A stretch of DNA of 64,000 bases, taken from the NCBI GenBank assembly GCA_958295855.1, contig OY282383.1, positions 2,956,481 through 3,020,480 on the forward strand. Reading direction: 5' to 3'. Positions within the stretch are counted from its first letter, which is position 1. Every line of letters begins with the position of its first letter. This document shows, piece by piece, positions 17,575 to 27,048 of the stretch. The notes beneath the pieces were generated by a model. That model was given only the letters and a program-made list of their open reading frames with translations. It was not told the origin of the DNA and did not search any database. The position numbers and the translations under genes are program-made. The stretch is from an uncultured Poribacteria bacterium. GTDB lineage: Bacteria > Poribacteria > WGA-4E > WGA-3G.

Positions 17575-18750
17575 TTAGCCGAACAACGCCCGTCGCATCT
17601 GACGCACTGCCTGACGAATTCTATCCTCGTTCTCCACAAGCGCGATGCGGATGTAACCCTCACCGTTGTGCCCAAAGCCTGCACCGGGGGAGACGCAAAC
17701 CTCAGCCTCATTCAGGAGTTTCATCGCAAAATCCATAGAACTCAGGTGCCGCCACGTTTCAGGAATAGGAGCCCAGACGAACATGGATGCCTTCGGTTTT
17801 GCAACCTTCCATCCAATTCGGTTTAAGCCCTCAACCAGCACATCGCGGCGCTTCCGATAAATGTCGGCATTCTCCATAACCACATCTGCCGGGGTTCGCA
17901 GGGCCATAATCGCGGCAACCTGAATCGGTGCGAAAATCCCGTAGTCGTAATAGCCTTTAATGCGTGCGAGAGCTTCGATAATTTCTCGATTTCCGACTGC
18001 AAACCCGCACCGCCAGCCAGCCATGTTGTAGGATTTGGAGAGGGAGAAAAATTCAACGCCTACATCCTTCGCACCCCTTGCTTGTAAGAAACTGGGAGCC
18101 TTATACCCGTCAAAGACGATGTCCGCGTAAGCCAAATCGTGGATGACTATCATCTCCTGTTGCTTTGCGAAGTCAACAACCTCCTCGAAGAAATCCAACG
18201 CCACCACAGCACCGGTGGGGTTATGTGGGAAGCTCAGTATGAGCACCCTGGGTCTCGGCCAAATATCGCGTGTGATTTCGGCGAGAGAGGGAACAAAATG
18301 GTTTTCCTCAGTTAATGGAATACTGACAACGCTTCCTCCCGCGAGGACGATGCTGTACGTATGAATGGGAAACGTCGGGTTGGGCACCAGCGCCAGGTCA
18401 CCTTCGTCAATTAGGGCTAAGGCGAGATGGCCAAGCCCCTCTTTGGTCCCGATGACGGCAATCGCTTCCGCGTCCGGGTCGATGTCTACACCGAACCTGC
18501 GTTCATAATGCCAACTGACTTCGCGACGCAGATTGAAGATGCCGCGCGAAGCCGAATAGCGGTGATGCCGGAGCTCCTGTGCTGCGTCTGTCAGTTTATC
18601 AATGATGGGTTGCGGAGTCGGTTGATTCGGATTACCCATCCCCAAATCAATAATATCTATTCCCAGCTGCCGGCGTTCATGTGTCAACTGTTTGAGTTTG
18701 CCGAACATGTAAGGCGGAAGCCGATTTAAGCGTTTTGAAAAGATATTCAT
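17575..18750 (-). CDS. class I/II PLP aminotransferase (AlaC / LL-DAP aminotransferase-like)
   Basis: The 391-aa fold-type I aminotransferase starts at the ATG at 18750; the frame runs upstream but adds non-homologous residues. Key sites are GTKEGLGHL for phosphate binding, the NPTG motif at 177-180, D205 and Y208 contacting the cofactor, and K239 in SLSKSYNMAGWR as the PLP lysine. The N-terminus LGMGNPNQPTP is typical of the AlaC/YfdZ and DapL-like group. Likely transaminates alanine, glutamate or related substrates. No strong Shine-Dalgarno sequence (AGAGAAA only). Confidence 0.92.
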   Translation of the reverse strand: MNIFSKRLNRLPPYMFGKLKQLTHERRQLGIDIIDLGMGNPNQPTPQPIIDKLTDAAQELRHHRYSASRGIFNLRREVSWHYERRFGVDIDPDAEAIAVIGTKEGLGHLALALIDEGDLALVPNPTFPIHTYSIVLAGGSVVSIPLTEENHFVPSLAEITRDIWPRPRVLILSFPHNPTGAVVALDFFEEVVDFAKQQEMIVIHDLAYADIVFDGYKAPSFLQARGAKDVGVEFFSLSKSYNMAGWRCGFAVGNREIIEALARIKGYYDYGIFAPIQVAAIMALRTPADVVMENADIYRKRRDVLVEGLNRIGWKVAKPKASMFVWAPIPETWRHLSSMDFAMKLLNEAEVCVSPGAGFGHNGEGYIRIALVENEDRIRQAVRQMRRALFG

Positions 18751-18877
18751 TTTTTCTCTGAAATCCTGATTTTTTTCCAGTTGTGTTAACAAATAGGACT
18801 TACACAAAATCCGTTGCTTTGCTGGCATGATCTGTTTAAAGCGGGCTAGCTGCGTCAGTCCTGACCCATTCATTTTC

Positions 18878-20302
18878 CTATCTATCGCGCTGCCAATATG
18901 CCCTTAACCGCTCACTCCAATTCCAGATAACCCGTTGCGAGTTTGGATGCACAATTTGCCGCCGATGGAGTTCGGCTTCTTGAGCAAGCAGCTTCTCTCG
19001 GCACGCCTTAATAACTTCGTTGTATCCCGCCGTACCTGCGAGGTTTTTCGTTTCCCCTGGGTCAGCTTGCCGGTCGAACAATTGTTCAACGCCGAGCTGT
19101 TCCGCATCCGGTCCGGGCGGCAGGAAATCCCCCACCGCTTTTGGTTTATATTCTGTAACGTATTTGTACCCATCGGTGATAATTGCGCGGCCCCAATAAT
19201 TGGACTCTATGTAGACGTGCTCGCGCCAAGGGGCCTCTTTCCCTTCGACGAAGGGACGGACGCTCATCCCCTGTACCCCTTCGGGTGCCTCGATGCCGGC
19301 ATAATCACAGACGGTCGGGAATACGTCTACCCCAGAGACGAAGTGCGTCTCATCAAATTTATGTTTTTTTACACAAATGCCATCGCCTAAGCACGCAACG
19401 ATGAAAGGTACACGCACGCTCTCCTCGTATAGGGTGAATTTCTGGAACATCTGGTGGCTACCGCATGCCTCCCCGTGGTCCGCGCTGAAGATGATGAGCG
19501 TGTTTTCGTGCAGAGACGTTTGCAGCAGCAGGTCGAGCACCCGTCCAATCTCCGCGTCAACCTTTTCAATGAATCTGTAGTAGTTCCAGATGAGGTATCG
19601 CCACTGGAGCTCGTCCCAACCGCGCACCGCTTTAAGGATCGCTGCATGGATGAGCGCGTCATCAACCCTGCGGCAAACGCGGTGCAGCACCGTTTCCCGT
19701 TCGTCGTAGTTGAAGTTTTCTGGAAGCGGCGGCAATGCATCTTCCGAAATAATTCCTTGTTCGACAGGGTTTGGGATGTGTTTTTCCTCATGGTTGTGCA
19801 GATATTCGCACACGTCATGCGGATCGATGTAGCCGATTTGGAGGTAAAAGGGTTCGTCTGCATCGTAGGTTGTCAGGAAATTTGCGACGGCGTGGGTGGA
19901 TGCTGAGTCGTAATATGCGGCACCGCCTGCGCCGATATTGCGCTTCCCGTAATAGAGCGTGCGAAAACTTTCACGCACATCTCTGCCGGGGACATGCCAC
20001 TTGCCACAGTGGAATGCCTTGTAGCCATTGGCGTTAAGCACCTGCCCAAGGTCGGGAATGTCTGGGTGCAGATGCCCACCGTTGAAAGGGACACCTGTTT
20101 CAGAGGTATACAGCCCCGTTGCCCAGCTCGATCGAGCCGCAGCACACACCGGGTCGCTGCAATAAGACTTGCTAAAGGATGTTCCGTTTCGGTGGAGCCG
20201 GTCGATATTGGGCGTGTGGAGGTACGAATTCCCGTGAGTTGAGAGTGCGTTCCACGAGTGCTGGTCGGTACTAAGAAAAAGAATATTGGGGCGTTTGCTC
20301 AT
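18878..20302 (-). CDS. sulfatase (alkaline-phosphatase superfamily)
   Basis: This 474-aa type I sulfatase hydrolyses sulfate esters. The N-terminal NILFLSTDQH supplies calcium-binding Asp. The activation motif is C53-A-A-A-R57, a Cys-type CxAxR whose Cys would be oxidised to formylglycine. GKWHVPG carries the conserved Lys/His. No signal peptide is present, so it is probably cytosolic. The ATG overlaps the upstream stop as ATGA, implying translational coupling with the unknown gene at 20299. A formylglycine-generating-fold protein lies 7 kb away. Confidence 0.95.
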   Translation of the reverse strand: MSKRPNILFLSTDQHSWNALSTHGNSYLHTPNIDRLHRNGTSFSKSYCSDPVCAAARSSWATGLYTSETGVPFNGGHLHPDIPDLGQVLNANGYKAFHCGKWHVPGRDVRESFRTLYYGKRNIGAGGAAYYDSASTHAVANFLTTYDADEPFYLQIGYIDPHDVCEYLHNHEEKHIPNPVEQGIISEDALPPLPENFNYDERETVLHRVCRRVDDALIHAAILKAVRGWDELQWRYLIWNYYRFIEKVDAEIGRVLDLLLQTSLHENTLIIFSADHGEACGSHQMFQKFTLYEESVRVPFIVACLGDGICVKKHKFDETHFVSGVDVFPTVCDYAGIEAPEGVQGMSVRPFVEGKEAPWREHVYIESNYWGRAIITDGYKYVTEYKPKAVGDFLPPGPDAEQLGVEQLFDRQADPGETKNLAGTAGYNEVIKACREKLLAQEAELHRRQIVHPNSQRVIWNWSERLRAYWQRDR

Positions 20303-21144
20303 GAGCTGTTCACCATCTTCTCTTTAAGCACCAGCGTCTCGAAAGTGCTCGAAACAATGGCGATATCCCCGTGCGCATCAAGCCACCAATACGATGGGGG
20401 GACACCCACACCATACAGGTAATAGCCATAAAGGGGAATGGGGGTTTGTATAGCCTCAAGGAAGCCGAGTCTATTTTTCGGTCTGAGTTGCTCCAGATCA
20501 TCGAGGAAGGCGATGTCTACGCCGTCGTCCGATTTTTGAAGCGTTTGGGCAAGGGCCGGAATCACGTCGAAGAGTGTCCAATTGCATGTCAGCGGCACGG
20601 ACTCGTCCACTCTTCCAGCAACGATTCTGCTGTCGCCGATGTAAAGCGTAATCTCCTTGTCTGAAGTCAGCTCTCCATCACATCTCATTCTGAAATATGC
20701 GTCTTTGCCACTGTTTCGGCTATCAACTCGCCAATTCTTTTCATCCATGAGGGGGCGATATGCCTCATCCTCACAAAGGAATTCGAGCTGCACATCCTCT
20801 CCGCTCGTCGTATTCTGGTATCGGACAGAATATTCCCAATATGGGGTCAAAAGGTCCCAATATTGGATAGAAAGGTCCGACAAATCCCCGGTTTCCTTCC
20901 GACGTTTAATGGTGGCTGTGCCGATACTCAGCGTTTCATCCGGCTCATCCTCGCAGCCGTAGCCACGCCAAAAGTTCGGGAGGATATTGTAAACGTGCGT
21001 GATGGTCTGCCCCGCTTCCGCGTCACGCAACCCTGATTGGGTATAATGTCCACGGAGCGTTTGGCGCAGTTCTTGTGCAAATTCGGGCTTTTGTGCCCCA
21101 TAATTGTAGTCAAATGACCAGTGGAGCCCATTATTATGGTTCAT
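20299..21144 (-). CDS. uncharacterised protein translationally coupled to the sulfatase
   Basis: This 281-aa soluble protein matches no family I recognise. It is rich in aromatic and acidic residues (WSFDYNYGA, PNFWRGYG, PSYWWLDAHGD) and reads as mostly beta structure. Its last four bases overlap the sulfatase start, so the two products are made together. That suggests a substrate-handling or partner role in sulfated-glycan use, but nothing in the sequence proves it. No signal peptide or Shine-Dalgarno sequence is clear. Confidence 0.7.
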   Translation of the reverse strand: MNHNNGLHWSFDYNYGAQKPEFAQELRQTLRGHYTQSGLRDAEAGQTITHVYNILPNFWRGYGCEDEPDETLSIGTATIKRRKETGDLSDLSIQYWDLLTPYWEYSVRYQNTTSGEDVQLEFLCEDEAYRPLMDEKNWRVDSRNSGKDAYFRMRCDGELTSDKEITLYIGDSRIVAGRVDESVPLTCNWTLFDVIPALAQTLQKSDDGVDIAFLDDLEQLRPKNRLGFLEAIQTPIPLYGYYLYGVGVPPSYWWLDAHGDIAIVSSTFETLVLKEKMVNSS

Positions 21145-21202
21145 GATATTACGTACAGTGTTTTAATTGTAAAAGTTCATTCGACGTGGTTGCTTTGTGT
21201 CT

Positions 21203-21895
21203 TCATTGACTATTCTTAACAATTGCGGCCTGGGCGGGAAGTTTACCGGCTGCGGTGTTGTGGGCATAACGGGTGGGTTCGGGCAAGCGATAGCCTCGGC
21301 AACATGCCAATGTGAACGTGCGTGCCGAATCCAACGAGATACGGTGGCCTGTTGATACGTACACCGCCCGAACGTTGGTACGGGTTCGGACAACAGCCCC
21401 GATAACCTCGTCCTTGGCTATAAGGTGGGTATACGCACCCTGTTCCGTGTCGGGTTCCTCGTGTTGTCCGCACAGGCGAGACTTTGCACACCCAATCGTC
21501 GGTTTATCCAAAATCAACCCCAAGTGCGATGCGATCCCGAACTGCCTCGGATGTGCAACACCTTGTCCGTCCACTATCACGAGATCCGGCTCCGTTTGTA
21601 GTTGTGCAAAAGCCGTCAGAAGGGGTGGGATTTCCCGAAACGAGAGCAACCCCGGTATATAAGGAAAACGAACAGGGCTGTCAGTAATCACACTATCCAC
21701 TACCTGTAATTCCGGGAAGCTGAGGACTACCACCGATGCACGGGCAATGTCCTTTTTCAACCCGATGTCTACCCCTGCAACAGTTTCAATTGTGCCAAAC
21801 CGATCTGTCTGAATCACCTGAGTGCGAAGCCTGTTTTGGAGATGTCGTGCTTCTTCAGGTTGAACATCCCAGGAATGGAGGGTGTGGTACTGCAT
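21203..21895 (-). CDS. nfi: endonuclease V (deoxyinosine 3'-endonuclease)
   Basis: The enzyme nicks DNA near deaminated adenine (inosine) in repair. All hallmark sites are present: VAGVDIG with D43, the strand-separating wedge PYIPG (78-82), E88 in SFRE, D109 in VIVDGQG and H115 in AHPR, plus GCAKS. The 230-aa length is typical. It is transcribed on the minus strand and is not obviously coupled to the gene downstream. Confidence 0.95.
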   Translation of the reverse strand: MQYHTLHSWDVQPEEARHLQNRLRTQVIQTDRFGTIETVAGVDIGLKKDIARASVVVLSFPELQVVDSVITDSPVRFPYIPGLLSFREIPPLLTAFAQLQTEPDLVIVDGQGVAHPRQFGIASHLGLILDKPTIGCAKSRLCGQHEEPDTEQGAYTHLIAKDEVIGAVVRTRTNVRAVYVSTGHRISLDSARTFTLACCRGYRLPEPTRYAHNTAAGKLPAQAAIVKNSQ

Positions 21896-22007
21896 AGCTG
21901 CCGCTGCTCGTTTTCACGTAAACGTTGTGCCGTTCTGTCATGTTTTAAGCATTCCTTGTATGGCTTTACGCGTTGCATGCCTAACAACAATTATAACAGA
22001 AACAGTG

Positions 22008-22172
22008 TCAATTGTCAAGCGTTTTTGGCGGACTCTCTTCAACTTCAAGCATTCGCGGCTTCGAGATATGCTGAATGCCAGCAAAGAAAGCACTGAGAAT
22101 CAGATAGCCGCCGCCGATTCCTATGAGTGTACCTAACCCCCCAATAATAACTTCAATTCCGTTAAACATCAT
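22008..22172 (-). CDS. small single-pass membrane protein, 54 aa
   Basis: The start at 22172 is supported by AAGGAG seven bases upstream on the minus strand. The sequence opens MMFNGIEVIIGG, continues through a glycine-rich hydrophobic helix (~6-33), and ends with a short charged tail. One membrane helix with the tail probably cytosolic. No homologue recognised. Longer upstream frames are less likely because they lack a ribosome site. Confidence 0.55.
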   Translation of the reverse strand: MMFNGIEVIIGGLGTLIGIGGGYLILSAFFAGIQHISKPRMLEVEESPPKTLDN

Positions 22173-22721
22173 GCAGGTTCTCCTTCCGATGAAATTTCTA
22201 CGGTGTCCATAGCGAGCTTTTGAAGTTTCTCGTTCCGTCCTGAAATTTGAAACTTCTACCCAAAGCATTGCTAAAATAAACGATGTATCTATCAACTGGT
22301 TTCAGATTTGTTTATGAGCATTCCATTCTCCGGTAGGCGAGCTCTCCGAATCGCGACGGCTCTTTGCCCTACACCCCTAAATAAGCAAAAGTTGTGCCAT
22401 CTCCAGAAATCACACAATAACGGGATAGGTTGAGACAGCGTGTCATATTAGACACAAAAAATAGGGAAAACTGGGCAGGCGGTGTGGTAAAATAGAAACA
22501 TGCATCGGGAGGGCACGGTGGACACAGTTTTCGGCTGTGGCTGAAAGCACGCTTGGATGAGGATTAAGAATTTAATTCGGCAGTCCAATGCACTGGGATA
22601 CCCGAACGAGTTCAGGCATCCCCAGGAAAATGGGATATAAAAAAGAAAAATTAGATAAAACGTAACCTTATTTTGATTTTAACGTCAAAGTAAATAAACG
22701 GAATTCTTATGAGGGAAACAG
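22173..22721. other. 549-bp region without a protein gene
   Basis: A 25-bp dispersed repeat occupies 22333-22357. Bases 22440-22455 hold GTGTC, 6 bases, GACAC. From ~22500 to 22640 there are several short pairing segments (for example CACAG/CTGTG around 22522-22541), which could be a structured leader for the gene at 22722. It matches no riboswitch I can name. Confidence 0.3.
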
Positions 22722-23306
22722 ATGTTATATTTAGACACACTCGAAAATCTAACACAAGACAGCGCACACAGCGCAGAAAAAGGGCGGTTCGTTATTTCCC
22801 ATGAGGCAGTGGAGGGGCTACGGAATATCGGTGAACTCACGCCCGCTGCGGAATTGTTGCAAAAATGGGACATGCACGCACTTGGGTGGGAGGAATTTCA
22901 GCAAGCCTTCAAAGCGGAACTTCGGAAAGAGTACAGTAAAGGTGACAGCAGCAGGCTTAAAGGATTGGCAACTTACTGCATCGAAAACGATGTGACGCTC
23001 TATTCACCGGAACCCCCCGGCGAACAAACCTATCGGGCAATTTTGGCAGAGGTAATTAACAGCATCTGGGAACGGACGGGGGAAACAGTGCGCGCTGTCG
23101 ATCGTGCCGCTGAACCCGTTGCAGGTAACGAGCTCTCCGAAACCCACCGGCACCACATGGAGGAAGTTGCCAACGATTGCGAGCATTTTCAGCCAACACC
23201 GCAAAGCCGACATCCCAAATCCTGTCTCCGCTGTGAGCATTTAGAGACACAGATTTATGCCTGCGTGAAACTAAACAAACCTGTCATTGAATACAAGTGG
23301 ACATAA
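22722..23306 (+). CDS. hypothetical protein with C-terminal cysteine cluster
   Basis: This 194-aa protein is preceded by GAGGGA. It is helical and hydrophilic, with four Cys near the end: C153 (DCEHF), C168 and C171 (CLRCEH) and C181 (YACVK). The spacing suggests a small zinc or iron-sulfur site. The N-terminal half (SAEKGRFVISHEAVEGL) matches no domain I know. No export signal. It is flanked by convergent NadD-like and unrelated genes, so context gives no role. Confidence 0.6.
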   Translation: MLYLDTLENLTQDSAHSAEKGRFVISHEAVEGLRNIGELTPAAELLQKWDMHALGWEEFQQAFKAELRKEYSKGDSSRLKGLATYCIENDVTLYSPEPPGEQTYRAILAEVINSIWERTGETVRAVDRAAEPVAGNELSETHRHHMEEVANDCEHFQPTPQSRHPKSCLRCEHLETQIYACVKLNKPVIEYKWT

Positions 23307-23352
23307 CCTGTATGGCCGGGGTTTCCATAGTGCCTGTCCGGTGCTAGGCTCC

Positions 23353-24132
23353 CTATCCGCGCGTGCAAGCCATGTCACAAGCGAAAATTTCCAAAAATTC
23401 GATGATAATTGGCGGCACGAGGTGTTCAATAGGTTTACCCTGTTCCAGGCGTTGGCGAACCGCTGTTGAAGAAATATCAGCATAAGCATCTGGCAACACA
23501 ATGGCGGAAACATACGGTGCATACAGACGAACCTCCGGTTGTGCCATGAACGTCTCTATTGTCTCAATGTCTGCTTCGGCGCGATTCGCAACAATGAAAC
23601 GACACGCAGAAAACAGGGCCCGCAAATCGGCATGGAAGTCTGCGTAGTATTTCGCGTCGAAAATTCGGATGAGGGTGTCATATCCGACAATGAAATGGAA
23701 CTCGGTTTCTGGCGGGAACACGGCTCTTAAGGCAGCAACTTTGTCGATATACCTGCCGTGGCTGGAGGCTCCGATGGACATGTCATGGCTTTGGTTCAAC
23801 TGGCTCTCCGCATATCTCTTGAGCGTGAGTAACCGCGCGGCGAGCGGCCAACCGAATACCTCTTTATCCACATTCGCCTTGGCGAGAAGCATAAGCGACT
23901 CATCCAGTTGGAAGCGCGCTTGTGTCTCCTCAAGCATCTTGATATGTGCAACAGTCAGCGGGTTGAAGGAGCCCGAAAAAACACCCAATTTCTTGCCAGC
24001 TTCACGGAGCGGCCGAGCGGAACGGTGCACCAGTTCTACTCGCGGCGGTGCCGCCGGGTCCAGTTGATCGACGAGTTGGAAAAGCCTGTCGTACTCTGGG
24101 TATGTTCGGAATTTTTCAAGGTGTTTCATCAT
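23353..24132 (-). CDS. nucleotidyltransferase of the NadD/NMNAT type
   Basis: This 259-aa protein has the adenylyltransferase signature GSFNPLTVAH at residues 54-63 and an ISSTAVRQRLEQG segment near the end, the paired ATP-binding motifs of nicotinate-nucleotide adenylyltransferases. An unusual ~48-residue N-terminal extension precedes the catalytic fold. It lies 27 bases after mazG and is probably cotranscribed. It may make NaAD from NaMN and ATP, or act on another nucleotide; the extension leaves this open. Confidence 0.75.
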   Translation of the reverse strand: MMKHLEKFRTYPEYDRLFQLVDQLDPAAPPRVELVHRSARPLREAGKKLGVFSGSFNPLTVAHIKMLEETQARFQLDESLMLLAKANVDKEVFGWPLAARLLTLKRYAESQLNQSHDMSIGASSHGRYIDKVAALRAVFPPETEFHFIVGYDTLIRIFDAKYYADFHADLRALFSACRFIVANRAEADIETIETFMAQPEVRLYAPYVSAIVLPDAYADISSTAVRQRLEQGKPIEHLVPPIIIEFLEIFACDMACTRG

Positions 24133-24159
24133 TCGGTTCTTTTGGCAAATGCGTTTGCA

Positions 24160-24945
24160 CTAGCTTGCAATGGACAATTTGGCTTCCTCCCAGATTGCGT
24201 CTAGGCTTGCCAGATCGTTTGCTTCAAAGGTGGTGCCGCGGCGTTCCAATTCTGCTTCCATCCATTTAAAGCGCGTCATAAACTTGCGATTTGCCCTCCG
24301 CAACGCCTCTTCGGCTTGAGCGTTCATGAAACGGCACAGGTTAACGACAGCAAACAGCAGGTCACCCAGTTCCATCTCAACAGCATCCGCGTCATTTTTG
24401 TCGAGGCTTTCCTTCACCTCTGCCAGTTCTTCGTCAACCTTTGCGATGACATCGGTGCGTTCATCCCAATCAAAACCGACGCGTGCGGCTCTGCCTTGTA
24501 TCTTCTGTGCGCGGAGCAGGGCAGGCAGCGCGTTCGGAATGCCATCAAGCACCGATTCCCGGTCTTCGTAGCCTGCCTCTTGACGTTTGATCTCTTCCCA
24601 GTTTTTCACGACTGTTTCTGCGTCGTCGGCATTGACATTGCCAAAGACATGCGGATGTCGCCGGATAAGTTTTTCTGTCAACGTTTCAATCACTGCGTAG
24701 ATGTCAAACGCCTGCTCTTCTGCTGAAATCTGTGCCTGGAGCATGACATTCAAGAGAAGATCGCCCAGTTCCTCTTTCAACTTCCTCGGGTCGCCTGCGT
24801 CAATCGCTTCGAGCGTCTCATAAGTTTCCTCAATGAGTGTGGATTTCAGCGTTTCATGCGTCTGCTCCCGATCCCAGGGGCATCCGTGCTCGCTTCTTAA
24901 CGTCGCAATGACAGTGACAAGTGCCTCAAACAATTCTTTTTGCAT
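24160..24945 (-). CDS. mazG: nucleoside triphosphate pyrophosphohydrolase MazG
   Basis: The 261-aa enzyme hydrolyses NTPs to NMP and PPi, clearing damaged nucleotides. Two MazG helical domains are visible: EETYETLEAID with EELGDLLL in the N-terminal half, and DEELAEVKE with MELGDLLFAVVNL in the C-terminal half. CPWDREQTH near the start is typical. It sits between the esterase-like gene (13 bases upstream) and the NadD-like gene. Confidence 0.95.
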   Translation of the reverse strand: MQKELFEALVTVIATLRSEHGCPWDREQTHETLKSTLIEETYETLEAIDAGDPRKLKEELGDLLLNVMLQAQISAEEQAFDIYAVIETLTEKLIRRHPHVFGNVNADDAETVVKNWEEIKRQEAGYEDRESVLDGIPNALPALLRAQKIQGRAARVGFDWDERTDVIAKVDEELAEVKESLDKNDADAVEMELGDLLFAVVNLCRFMNAQAEEALRRANRKFMTRFKWMEAELERRGTTFEANDLASLDAIWEEAKLSIAS

Positions 24946-24958
24946 AAAGCGAATTCCT

Positions 24959-26191
24959 TTAGTGTGTTGTCCTCTTTTTTAGCACCTTCAAGTGCTGTGC
25001 TACCTCCGAATATCGGGTAGCTTCGGCGAAGTAGGTGAGATAGAGTTCATAGAGTTGGATAGCACGGACATAGTCTTTCTGTGTTTCCGCTTCGCGAGCA
25101 CGTGCCTCTAATGCATCCGCTTTGGCGTTCAACAACTTTGTAAGCCGTTGCGCCGCGCGTTCTGCAAAAACGCTCCCGGCGTAGGTGTGGCGAACCGCCA
25201 CTAACGCTTTCACCACTTCAGCGTACGGCTTCTCATCCGCTGTCTTTTCAAGCATATCGAGTTGTGCGTTCGCTTGTGTGGCGAGCTGCTTCGCCGATTT
25301 TTCCGCGGTCAGGCACAATTCTGTATCCGGCAAGATCTCCGCAATTTGGGCGTAAAGCGTAAACGCCTCCCCCAGTCTGCCGTGCTTTTCAGCCGTTTGT
25401 GCCTTCTCAAACTCCGATTCAACCTGTTTCACCGGCCCATGAGCAATGAGCCACTCCCGCATCTTCGTCTTCGCCAACCAATTTCGGGAGAGGCTGTGCG
25501 TTTCGCCCGGCCACCCCTCAAACGTTACATCGGCCCCCCACGCCGCATAAAGTTGCGATGCCCGTTTTGCACGCGGATAATGCGGTTCATCTAATTCCCC
25601 CGCCCCGTAGAAGATGGGATGTCCGCGAATCAGTTCCGCCGGCGGTGGGTTCATATCCACATCGCGCCTGCCCGCGCCCAGCACTACTCTACCAGCCAAC
25701 TGCTCCAGCAGTTGCTCACCCAGAACCGTTGTAGAATAGCCACCCTGGCTATAGCCGCCCATGAAAATGTATGCCTGTGCGACGTTTAAACGCGCTGACA
25801 TCAGTGCTAACGCCTCGGCAAAAAACGCTTTCTCTGCCGCTGTTTCGGATGGCAGGAGCTTCTTGTAATAGGTTTCAGTTGCGTAATTCATCCCCACAAC
25901 GATAAACCCTTGTCCCTTTGTCACCTGTTTGAAGGGCCAGGTTGTCGATGAACCACGGTAGCCATGGTAACAGAAAATAATTGGCCATGGCCGTTTGTCC
26001 GTATAATCGACAGGAACGTAGACGAGAAACGTTTTCCCTGCCTTCGGGGCCGCGATGCGAACTTCTGCCCCCGGTGCCACAAGCGCGTCAACCGCGAACG
26101 CACCGCTAAGCGGGAGCAGCAAGAGTCCGCTGATACATAGGCACCTTCTACTACGGAACAAAGTGAAAAGAAGAAAAGGTAACATTCTCAT
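24959..26191 (-). CDS. exported alpha/beta hydrolase with C-terminal helical repeats
   Basis: The protein has 410 aa from the ATG at 26191. Residues 1-33 are a signal peptide ending at AFAVDA. The catalytic core has an HGYRG oxyanion loop, nucleophile elbow GYSQGG, a GELDEPH segment and GETHSLS with the likely catalytic His. This is the pattern of PHB-depolymerase or dienelactone-hydrolase-like esterases. Residues ~260-405 are TPR-like helices ending in a KDYVRAIQLYELYL unit. Its Shine-Dalgarno GGGAGA abuts the 25-bp repeat at 26206. The esterase substrate is unknown. Confidence 0.8.
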   Translation of the reverse strand: MRMLPFLLFTLFRSRRCLCISGLLLLPLSGAFAVDALVAPGAEVRIAAPKAGKTFLVYVPVDYTDKRPWPIIFCYHGYRGSSTTWPFKQVTKGQGFIVVGMNYATETYYKKLLPSETAAEKAFFAEALALMSARLNVAQAYIFMGGYSQGGYSTTVLGEQLLEQLAGRVVLGAGRRDVDMNPPPAELIRGHPIFYGAGELDEPHYPRAKRASQLYAAWGADVTFEGWPGETHSLSRNWLAKTKMREWLIAHGPVKQVESEFEKAQTAEKHGRLGEAFTLYAQIAEILPDTELCLTAEKSAKQLATQANAQLDMLEKTADEKPYAEVVKALVAVRHTYAGSVFAERAAQRLTKLLNAKADALEARAREAETQKDYVRAIQLYELYLTYFAEATRYSEVAQHLKVLKKRTTH

Positions 26192-26205
26192 ATCAAAGTT
26201 CTCCC

Positions 26206-26230
26206 GTAGGCGAGCTCTCCGAATCGCGAC
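26206..26230 (-). repeat. 25-bp dispersed repeat (GTCGCGATTCGGAGA...CTAC family)
   Basis: This copy is identical to 22333-22357; variants lie at 40749-40773 and 56817-56841. It separates two minus-strand genes and borders the ribosome site of the esterase gene. Confidence 0.9.
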
Positions 26231-26235
26231 ACTCG

Positions 26236-26919
26236 TCACTGTAAATCTTCCAACTGAATAATCAATTGACCGAGTTGAAGCCGCAACAACAGCGTATAGA
26301 TTTGCATAAGCAGCGTGACTTGTGCTTCTGTCGGCAGGTCGCTGGCATAAATCACCGCTAGTAATTTGTCCGCCCGCTCGCGGACCTGCTCGGCTTTCTC
26401 CAAATCGTCTTCTTCTGTCTCCGGCGTGCTCTCTTTGATAAACTGCCAAATCCGATCCTGAATTTCAAGGGTATAATTTTTCGCCATCTCGGTGCGCGCC
26501 CGTTTGGCAGACTCCACCCAGATGGTATTCGCCTTCCAATTCAGCATAAAAGCGATGCTGTTGATAATCACATCGCGAAGGCTATCCTCACCGGAGATGA
26601 GTTCCTCCAGATCGGTAAGGCCTTCTGCCCCTGCGGAGAAGGTCCGAACGCGCGTGTACTGCTTCAGATTAGTTAACATCAGTTCATTTTCAGTCATGAG
26701 ATGCCAAAAGTCTGCACTTGTTGAAAGTAGCACCTCGATGCGATTACAAAGCGCGACAGGCAGCTGCGTCCGGATGCAGTAGTAGTGCAGGCTGTGGAGT
26801 CGGCTTCGAAAGAGTTGCAAGTTTTCAGGCGTCTGGATATCCGACAAACCTGCAATATGCGGAAGGAGCTCCTCCCGGATCTGATTCAAAAGTGCATCAA
26901 TAGTGCGTTCAGCATTCAT
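26236..26919 (-). CDS. hypothetical helical protein, probably leaderless
   Basis: The 227-aa soluble protein starts at the ATG at 26919 because a near-consensus promoter would initiate one base upstream; an ATG at 26931 lies inside the -10. It is strongly helical with many Leu and Glu residues and no motif I recognise. The middle (VIINSIAFMLNWKANTIWVESAKR) is conserved-looking but unnamed. It precedes the esterase gene by ~44 bases and may share its transcript. Confidence 0.65.
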   Translation of the reverse strand: MNAERTIDALLNQIREELLPHIAGLSDIQTPENLQLFRSRLHSLHYYCIRTQLPVALCNRIEVLLSTSADFWHLMTENELMLTNLKQYTRVRTFSAGAEGLTDLEELISGEDSLRDVIINSIAFMLNWKANTIWVESAKRARTEMAKNYTLEIQDRIWQFIKESTPETEEDDLEKAEQVRERADKLLAVIYASDLPTEAQVTLLMQIYTLLLRLQLGQLIIQLEDLQ

Positions 26920-26926
26920 AGTTAAT

Positions 26927-26955
26927 ATCATAGCAGATTTGCCGATGTATGTCAA
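26927..26955 (-). promoter_or_regulatory. sigma70-like promoter giving a leaderless start
   Basis: On the minus strand TTGACA (26955-26950), 17 bases and TATGAT (26932-26927) form a near-perfect promoter. The expected start is about 26920, one base before the ATG at 26919. No Shine-Dalgarno sequence is present. Confidence 0.75.
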
Positions 26956-27018
26956 GTTTGTGCCGCTGCAAAAAACTTGACCCAAATTGGCAAACCACCT
27001 AACAATGCAAAACATTGC

Positions 27019-27048
27019 TTGACATTTCATGCAAATTTATGCTAAAAT
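27019..27048 (+). promoter_or_regulatory. sigma70-like promoter upstream of the FGE-fold gene
   Basis: TTGACA (27019-27024), 18 bases and TAAAAT (27043-27048). The predicted start near 27055 leaves a leader of ~175 bases before the GTG at 27232. It diverges from the promoter at 26927-26955. Confidence 0.7.

Noticed and set aside
22470..22640. Riboswitch or known small RNA
   Set aside because: Short stems are present but no consensus I recognise fits.
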